DNA of 64,000 nucleotides, taken from positions 62,001-126,000 of IMG/VR virus record IMGVR_UViG_3300033146_003479; one strand, written 5' to 3'. The translations under genes and the position numbers were made by a program. Positions 59,087 through 64,000 of the stretch are shown here, one piece after another. Source of the DNA: a virus. Below the pieces are notes generated by a model, which did no database searches, was not told the DNA's origin, and was given only the letters and a program-made list of their open reading frames with translations. The stretch's first letter is position 1. Each line of letters begins with the position of its first letter.

Positions 59087-60142
59087 ATGAGTAAAAATTT
59101 CATGAAGGATTTATTAAAAGCATCTGATAATCCGTATGCAACTATTTTATCCGAGGGCTCAGTTTATGATAATGCATCGTTAATTAGTACAGGCAATTAT
59201 ATGTTGAATGCTCAAATAAGCGGATCATTATATGGAGGATATGCTTCAAATAAAATATTTATTCTCGCAGGCGAACAAGCAACTGGAAAAACATTTATGG
59301 TGTTAAGTATGGTCAAACAATATCTTCAATCTAATCCAACAAATATGGTCACTTTTTTTGAAACTGAAGGTGCAATAGATAAAGCAATGTTGGAAGAACG
59401 AGGACTAGATACTAATCGAATCATTTTTATTCCTGTGGATAGTGTTGAGAACTTCAAGATTCAATCCATCAAAGTGTTAAAACGATATGAAGATATAAAA
59501 ATGGATGGCGATGAGGTGAAGCCAAAAATGATGTTTGTTCTTGATTCTATAGGGATGTTAGCATCATCTAAAGAATTAAATGATGCATTAGATGGAAAAA
59601 CCACTGCTGATATGACGAGAGCAAAGACTTTAAAATCTACTTTCCGAATATTAACATTATCGTTAGCAAAAAATGATATTCCTATGATTTGTACTAATCA
59701 CACATATGAATCGATAGGAATATTTGCTAAAAAAAGTATGGGTGGCGGGTCTGGAGCCTATTTTTCAGCAAGTACTATTGGATTTTTATCAAAAGCCCAA
59801 ATTAAAGATGGAACTATTAATACAGGAATTTTAGTTTCATGTAAACTTGAAAAGTCAAGATTATCAAAAGAAAAAAGTTTGATAAAATTTGAAATTGATT
59901 TTAATAATGGAATCAATTTATATAGTGGACTATTTGATTTTTGTGAAAGTCGTAATATAATTAAAAAAGAAGGTAGAACTTATTTTTTTGAAGGTGAAAC
60001 TAAAGCCGATGGGAAAGCAAAGGCAAGTATTTATAGTGATCCGGCTGCCTTTTTTACTGAAGAAAAATTGAGAACTATTGTTGAGCCTCAAGTCAATGCT
60101 ATTTTTAAATATGGCACTAAAGATATATTTGACGAAGAATAG
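59087..60142 (+). CDS. uvsX: UvsX RecA-like recombinase
   Basis: A 351-aa RecA/UvsX-family strand-exchange ATPase, which with UvsY and gp32 drives recombination-dependent replication. The Walker A is GEQATGKT (62-69). MVTFFETEGAIDKAMLEERG resembles the RecA Walker A-to-B region, and MMFVLDSIGMLAS holds the Walker B Asp. A TRAKTLKSTFRILTLSLAKN helix and CTNHTYESIG follow, then the GGGSGAYFSAST loop-2 region. T4 UvsX is 391 aa, so it is a little shorter. Its stop is followed by a small hairpin and a late box, marking the end of this operon. Confidence 0.95.
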   Translation: MSKNFMKDLLKASDNPYATILSEGSVYDNASLISTGNYMLNAQISGSLYGGYASNKIFILAGEQATGKTFMVLSMVKQYLQSNPTNMVTFFETEGAIDKAMLEERGLDTNRIIFIPVDSVENFKIQSIKVLKRYEDIKMDGDEVKPKMMFVLDSIGMLASSKELNDALDGKTTADMTRAKTLKSTFRILTLSLAKNDIPMICTNHTYESIGIFAKKSMGGGSGAYFSASTIGFLSKAQIKDGTINTGILVSCKLEKSRLSKEKSLIKFEIDFNNGINLYSGLFDFCESRNIIKKEGRTYFFEGETKADGKAKASIYSDPAAFFTEEKLRTIVEPQVNAIFKYGTKDIFDEE

Positions 60143-60147
60143 AATTA

Positions 60148-60171
60148 TTAGGGAGCGTAAAACCTCCCTAA
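60148..60171 (+). terminator. Hairpin terminator after uvsX
   Basis: TTAGGGAG/CTCCCTAA, an 8-bp stem with an 8-base loop, followed by AAAAC rather than T-rich sequence, so termination may be partial. The late box CATAAATA follows directly. Confidence 0.5.
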
Positions 60172-60174
60172 AAA

Positions 60175-60182
60175 CATAAATA
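60175..60182 (+). promoter_or_regulatory. Late promoter CATAAATA
   Basis: CATAAATA 39 bp before the 112-aa helical protein start at 60221, right after the hairpin behind uvsX. Confidence 0.45.
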
Positions 60183-60220
60183 ATTTATATAATATTAATA
60201 TATTTTATGTGAGAAAGGTT

Positions 60221-60559
60221 ATGAGATTGCAAGAAGTAGATTCGTTAAAAATCAATTTAGTTCGAGAATTAAAGACTATTTTAAATGAAGAACTGAATCA
60301 ATTAGATTTAGAAAAGTCATTTAAGTCAGTTCGAAGTATTAAACATTGTTTTACTGAATCAGAATATTCTCAACTGAAAACAGTTCTGCGTAATGCTATA
60401 ATTAATGAAATTCGAGTTACTGATGACGATAATTCAATTGAAATAAAAATATTCACAGAAAATTTTCAAAATCAAAAAGAACTAAATAAAATACACAATA
60501 TTTTAATTGAAACTGTTGAGATATTTAACAACAACACATTATTAATTATTAAAAAATAA
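60221..60559 (+). CDS. Small helical protein with RELKTILNEEL motif, 112 aa
   Basis: I place the start at ATG 60221 after GAGAAAGG; an in-frame GTG at 60209 is possible. It starts MRLQEVDSLKINLVRELKTI with the LxxIxxEE helix seen in the small-protein group around 13-20 kb. An IKHCFTESEYSQLKTVLRNA helical segment and a beta-strand C-terminus follow. Function unknown. Confidence 0.65.
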   Translation: MRLQEVDSLKINLVRELKTILNEELNQLDLEKSFKSVRSIKHCFTESEYSQLKTVLRNAIINEIRVTDDDNSIEIKIFTENFQNQKELNKIHNILIETVEIFNNNTLLIIKK

Positions 60560-60570
60560 AGGTAAAAACT

Positions 60571-60744
60571 ATGCGAAAAAAAATAAACGAACAGAAAAAG
60601 AAATCGAATAACGAAAATAATATGGTTTATACTATACCAGATTCAAAAAAACTATTAAAGTATATTGAGAAAAAGTTTACTGGTGGAGTTAAAGCATATA
60701 AAGATGAAATAAAAGAATCTTTATTGAAAATCATCAAAAAATAA
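60571..60744 (+). CDS. Small basic protein, 57 aa
   Basis: A short frame (MRKKINEQKKKSNNENNMVY..., ending SLLKIIKK) starting 11 bp after the previous stop, with AAAGGTAA as ribosome site. It is strongly basic and lysine-rich, with a helix near the C-terminus (YKDEIKESLLKII). Codon use matches the neighbours. Possibly a DNA-binding or accessory peptide. Confidence 0.55.
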   Translation: MRKKINEQKKKSNNENNMVYTIPDSKKLLKYIEKKFTGGVKAYKDEIKESLLKIIKK

Positions 60745-60992
60745 TTAAAAAACGCAATCTTATCATAAATCCTTGCCTAAAATAGGTTAAAAATCCTAAA
60801 AAAATATATTTTTTCTTGATATATTATATCAGTTATTGGTATATAATGATATTCATTATATATTTTCACTTTAAAATGAAAAATGCTAATAAATAACAGA
60901 ACTTAATAAGTAGTTGTAATTCTTAATTATTATACGTATGAATGTCAACTATTAATTTATAAATAATATGAAACAATAGTATGAGAGGAATT
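60745..60992 (+). promoter_or_regulatory. Promoter-rich 248-bp gap before helicase region
   Basis: Contains TGATATATT (60818-60826), a TATAAT (60842-60847), AATAAATA (60888-60895) and TATAAATA (60958-60965) before the 73-aa gene. No gene is seen in it. Several promoters of both classes may act here, so the region is likely a regulatory switch for the gp41-nrd genes. Confidence 0.5.
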
Positions 60993-61214
60993 ATGATAGT
61001 TGAAATGAGTTCAGAAAAGGTTGAAGAGTTACAATCCTTTTTACCATTAAATGTGACGTTTAAAGATTTAGAAATTCAAATTAAAAGTATAGAGTTGGAT
61101 GCGAGTGATGATATAACATTAGAATTTATTTATCCAAAGGATCGTACTGATGAATCCTTTCAACATCTAAATGAATTTTTATTGATTTTTAATTACAAAA
61201 AAGTTGAATCTTGA
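60993..61214 (+). CDS. Small acidic protein, 73 aa
   Basis: The ATG at 60993 has GAGG five bases upstream; an ATG at 60981 overlaps the ribosome site. The protein (MIVEMSSEKVEELQSFLPLN to FLLIFNYKKVES) is a short acidic alpha/beta domain. Function unknown. A TATAAATA box lies 28 bp upstream and a TGATATATT motif overlaps its end for the next gene. Confidence 0.65.
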   Translation: MIVEMSSEKVEELQSFLPLNVTFKDLEIQIKSIELDASDDITLEFIYPKDRTDESFQHLNEFLLIFNYKKVES

Positions 61215-61220
61215 TATATT
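61212..61220 (+). promoter_or_regulatory. Extended -10 promoter TGATATATT before gp41
   Basis: TGATATATT overlaps the stop of the 73-aa gene and lies 41 bp before the helicase start. Confidence 0.5.
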
Positions 61221-61260
61221 ATATTGCAAGTGATTTGAACTTTAAGTGATGGAGAAAAGA

Positions 61261-62688
61261 ATGCTAGAAAATATTAATTATTCAGATATGATAATTTTTA
61301 ATTTAATTTCAAATGAAGATTATAGAAACTCATTTATTCCAATATTAAATGATGCCTATTTTAAAGGATATCATAAACAAATATTTAAAGTGATTTATAA
61401 TTTTCATTTAAATGATATGAAGCATTTTACCAGAAATGAAATTTTCTTGAAGATGAAAGAAAATCAAAATATGGATCCAGAATCAACTAAAGAAATTGCT
61501 CGACTTTTTTATACATTAGAAAAGAGTGGGTATGATTTAAATAAAGATTTTTTAGATGATGAAACTGAAAATTGGATTAAACAAAAGTCAATTGAAAAAG
61601 GAGTCATTGATTGTATTGAAATTATGCAAACTACTCCTGAGAATAGTCATGAGATGCCTGAGATATTAATAAATGCATTAAATGTATCTCTCAATGATGA
61701 AATAGGATTAGATTATAATAATACATTGGAACGACGAATTGATTTTTACAAAAAAAGAGAGGATAAAATTAAATTTACTCCAAATAGAGATGATATATTA
61801 AATAAAATAACAAATGGAGGTCTCTCAAGGAAGACTCTTAATATTTTTATGGCTGGAACAGGAATAGGGAAAACATTAACTATGACCTCGCTAGCGAGTG
61901 ATTATATTAGAATGGGATATAATGTTTTATATGTGACATTGGAAATTGCTGAAGAGAGAATTGGTAGTAGAATTGATGCTAATCTATTAGACGTTTCAAT
62001 TGAAGAGTTACATACTACATCAAAGGATATTCTCATGAATAAGTTTTCTAACTTCACTAGTTCTGGCAATCGAGGAGATCTTTTCATAAAAGAGTATCCC
62101 ACAGGAAGTATAAATACAGTGCATATTAAAGGACTTATTAAAGAATTGAATATGAAGCATGAGTTTAAGCCCGACGTTATTATGGTTGATTATTTGAATT
62201 TAATGAATCCCGCTAGAAATGTTGGGAAAAATAGTAACTCATATATTAATATAAAAACTATTGCTGAAGAATTAAGAGGTGTCGCTGTCGAAACGAATAC
62301 CGCAATTATATCAGTAACTCAAGCCAATAGAGAAGGATTAAATGGAAATGAAGTTGATTTAGATTCAGTTTCAGAATCAGCAGGATTACCACATACCGCA
62401 GATTTCTTTTGTGGAATTTTTCAAAATGAAACTCAACGAGAAAATAATATATATATGTTTAAAACATTAAAGAATAGATATTCATCATTTGTTAATTGGA
62501 AGTTTGTTATGAAAGTTGATTATCTTAAAATGAAAGTTGAAGAAGTGAACTCCGATGAGTTTGAGGAAATTGAGAATAAGGGCTTAGATCAGATAACTGA
62601 AAGTAAGAAAATAGAAAATGCGGGAAAAGATAGAGGATCATTCTTACCATATGATTCTATTAAGAAAAAACGTTCACGAAGACACTAA
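61261..62688 (+). CDS. 41: gp41-like replicative DNA helicase (DnaB family)
   Basis: A 475-aa hexameric 5'-3' helicase of the DnaB/gp41 type, which unwinds DNA at the phage fork. T4 gp41 is 475 aa, the same length. The N-terminal helical domain (1-150) precedes the RecA-like motor with Walker A GTGIGKT (199-205), LYVTLEIAEERIG, Walker B MVDYLNLMNPA, and a late SVTQANREGLNG motif with SVSESAGLPHTADFF. The start at 61261 follows TGGAGAAAAG; the upstream in-frame ATGs at 61246 lack a ribosome site. The C-terminus is acidic then basic. The next gene starts 8 bp later. Confidence 0.95.
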   Translation: MLENINYSDMIIFNLISNEDYRNSFIPILNDAYFKGYHKQIFKVIYNFHLNDMKHFTRNEIFLKMKENQNMDPESTKEIARLFYTLEKSGYDLNKDFLDDETENWIKQKSIEKGVIDCIEIMQTTPENSHEMPEILINALNVSLNDEIGLDYNNTLERRIDFYKKREDKIKFTPNRDDILNKITNGGLSRKTLNIFMAGTGIGKTLTMTSLASDYIRMGYNVLYVTLEIAEERIGSRIDANLLDVSIEELHTTSKDILMNKFSNFTSSGNRGDLFIKEYPTGSINTVHIKGLIKELNMKHEFKPDVIMVDYLNLMNPARNVGKNSNSYINIKTIAEELRGVAVETNTAIISVTQANREGLNGNEVDLDSVSESAGLPHTADFFCGIFQNETQRENNIYMFKTLKNRYSSFVNWKFVMKVDYLKMKVEEVNSDEFEEIENKGLDQITESKKIENAGKDRGSFLPYDSIKKKRSRRH

Positions 62689-62696
62689 GAGGAATT

Positions 62697-63038
62697 ATGA
62701 TTTATTTTGCTCACAGATTAAACCCAACACTATATGTTGATAATACAGATGTTATCCATTCATACTCTACCATATCAAAACGATATGAACTTGATGCAAG
62801 AGAATTGCCTTGTGCTTTTGAGAAAAGTATGAATGATTTAAAGGATTTTGCATTTTACACAAGACTAGGATCCTCTGTAATAAGAGTTCATAAAATTAAT
62901 ATGCAATATACGGATATGGAATTAAATTTGATTAGTAGTGGAGATTTACCTCCACATGAGCGACTAGAAGAAGCATTTGTAAGAGCATCTGCTTATATTC
63001 AAACTGAACATATAAAAAACACAATGAGGACTAAATAA
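62697..63038 (+). CDS. Hypothetical protein, 113 aa
   Basis: A soluble protein (MIYFAHRLNPTLYVDNTDVI) with mixed alpha/beta character and a C-terminal helix (ERLEEAFVRASAYIQTEHIK). AGAGGAATT precedes the start. Its stop overlaps the NrdG start (TAATG). It is in the helicase-nrd operon, so a nucleotide or replication role is possible. Not recognised. Confidence 0.65.
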   Translation: MIYFAHRLNPTLYVDNTDVIHSYSTISKRYELDARELPCAFEKSMNDLKDFAFYTRLGSSVIRVHKINMQYTDMELNLISSGDLPPHERLEEAFVRASAYIQTEHIKNTMRTK

Positions 63039-63589
63039 TGAACACTAATGTTATTTCAATAACTACTGAAATGAATGATATCCCTAATCTTTCGACGACA
63101 ATATGGTTTTCTGGATGCAAATTGGACTGTGCGGGATGTCATAATACTATACTTGAAGATTTCACACCGGGATTTTCATTAGATGAAGTTGAAGAATTAT
63201 TAATTGAACGACGAAAAATGACAGATTGGTTAGTATATTTGGGAGGGAATCCATTAGATTCAATTGATGATGTGTTATCCATATCAAAAATTGCCAAGAA
63301 ATTGGGATTTAATCAATTTTTATATAGCGGATATACATTTTTAGAATTTAAAAGTATGTTTTCATCAGAAATTCATACGGAGTTAATTCACAATTTCGAT
63401 TACATAAAGACCGGACGATTTGATCCACATTTCATGAAAGAAAAGTGTTGTGATATTGGACAAGATTATTTTTTCGCAACTGTAAATCAAGAAGTTTATA
63501 AAAGCGACTCTGACGATAATGTTTGGGATAAATTCTATAATTTTAATTTAGATAACCAACGCATTCAAGGTCAAATGAGTCAATTATGA
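63038..63589 (+). CDS. nrdG: Anaerobic ribonucleotide reductase activating protein NrdG
   Basis: A 183-aa radical-SAM activase. The cluster motif CxxxCxxC is CKLDCAGC (Cys27, Cys31, Cys34), after the TIWFSG strand typical of NrdG. LGGNPLDSIDDV and FLYSGYTF follow, as in the SAM-binding barrel. It uses a 4Fe-4S cluster and SAM to install a glycyl radical on NrdD. The family is about 155-180 aa, so length agrees. It lies directly before the nrdD start, as expected for the partner pair. Confidence 0.95.
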   Translation: MNTNVISITTEMNDIPNLSTTIWFSGCKLDCAGCHNTILEDFTPGFSLDEVEELLIERRKMTDWLVYLGGNPLDSIDDVLSISKIAKKLGFNQFLYSGYTFLEFKSMFSSEIHTELIHNFDYIKTGRFDPHFMKEKCCDIGQDYFFATVNQEVYKSDSDDNVWDKFYNFNLDNQRIQGQMSQL

Positions 63590-63652
63590 TTAGTTATGAG
63601 AATCTAATAAATATTATATATGTAATTTTAACCTAATACGACGGAGAAACGT

Positions 63653-64000
63653 ATGAATGTAATTAAAAGAGATGGTAATATTGTTGCCTTTAATTGGGAA
63701 AAGATTTTTAATGCTGTTCGCAAAGCATTTGACGAGAGTGAAATAAAATATTCTAAAGAGAGTTTAGATATGATATTTGGCGATCTTAGAGATTGGTTTG
63801 ACACGCAACATTATAAAAAATCAGAAATGAAAGTAGAAGATATTCAAGATCAATTGGTTATATGGATGCATAGTAATGCATATCACAATCAAGCAATAAA
63901 ATTTATGAAATATAGAGAGCGACGAAGTATTGCAAGAGGAGTCAATTCGGTAGATTCAGTTTCATTGATTGATGATTATCTAAATAAAATAAATGATATG
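63653..64000 (+). CDS. nrdD: Anaerobic ribonucleotide reductase NrdD, N-terminal part
   Basis: The visible 116 residues start MNVIKRDGNIVAFNWEKIFN, the N-terminal ATP-cone regulatory domain of ribonucleotide reductases, with KYRERRSIAR near residue 90. The frame runs off the window. With NrdG immediately upstream, the class III anaerobic enzyme is the best call; class I and II reductases also carry ATP-cones, so this is inferred from context. GACGGAGAAAC precedes the start. It reduces ribonucleotides for phage DNA synthesis without oxygen. Confidence 0.85.
   Translation, partial: MNVIKRDGNIVAFNWEKIFNAVRKAFDESEIKYSKESLDMIFGDLRDWFDTQHYKKSEMKVEDIQDQLVIWMHSNAYHNQAIKFMKYRERRSIARGVNSVDSVSLIDDYLNKINDM

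Noticed and set aside
60745-60980. A tRNA or small RNA gene in the gap before the helicase region
   Set aside because: No cloverleaf-like stems or TTCGA-type arm could be found; the stretch reads as AT-rich promoter DNA.

Overview
The window is one stretch of a large, strongly AT-rich (about 70% A+T by eye) T4-superfamily myovirus, most likely from a marine or aquatic host. The evidence is the T4 core genes: gp32 (with H65/C78/C86/C89 matching the T4 zinc ligands), a UvsY-like mediator, UvsX, the gp41 helicase, baseplate gp25 and neck gp14. T4-type late promoter boxes (TATAAATA), short overlapping operons and compact UUCG-type terminators agree with this. No ribosomal or tRNA gene, transposase or CRISPR array was seen.

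Layout. 1-3200 (minus strand): a partial gene of unusual composition, an unknown 479-aa protein, a UvsY-like protein and gp32. 3201-4125: a 925-bp gene-free divergent region holding a 77-bp, almost perfect inverted repeat around six 19-bp tandem repeats; it could be a replication origin or a small non-coding mobile element. 4126-20216 (plus strand): NAD-dependent DNA ligase, then a probable RNA-repair and nucleotide cluster (HAD phosphatase, a ligase-nucleotidyltransferase fusion, a CCA-adding enzyme, a metallophosphoesterase, a possible pol-beta-like nucleotidyltransferase). After these come small proteins sharing an LRxxIRxE helix motif, a CoaE-like kinase, an IMP dehydrogenase split across two genes by a trans-splicing split intein, and a GT-B-like glycosyltransferase. 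20209-58077: about 38 kb of fibre or adhesin genes on both strands, with neck gp14 in the middle. 58171-64000 (plus strand): gp25, UvsX, gp41, NrdG and the start of NrdD, with small unknown genes between them.

How the genes work together. gp32, UvsY, UvsX and gp41 form a recombination-dependent replication set. LigA seals nicks and releases NMN; the fused NMNAT-like domain three genes downstream of ligA could in principle recycle it. NrdD/NrdG make deoxynucleotides anaerobically and the split IMPDH feeds guanine nucleotide synthesis. The fibre region looks like a modular toolkit. Paralogous N-terminal attachment modules, C-terminal caps and central repeat modules recur in new combinations, with near-identical DNA tracts that suggest recent recombination. 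Several fibre proteins carry modules resembling lamin-tail, C1q, MAM, PKD, leucine-rich, collagen and YadA-head domains.

Two promoter classes are visible: T4-like late boxes (T/C/A/G)ATAAATA, mostly before structural genes, and an extended -10 motif TGATATA(A/C/T)T before replication and metabolic genes. All functional calls come from motif recognition without database searches.
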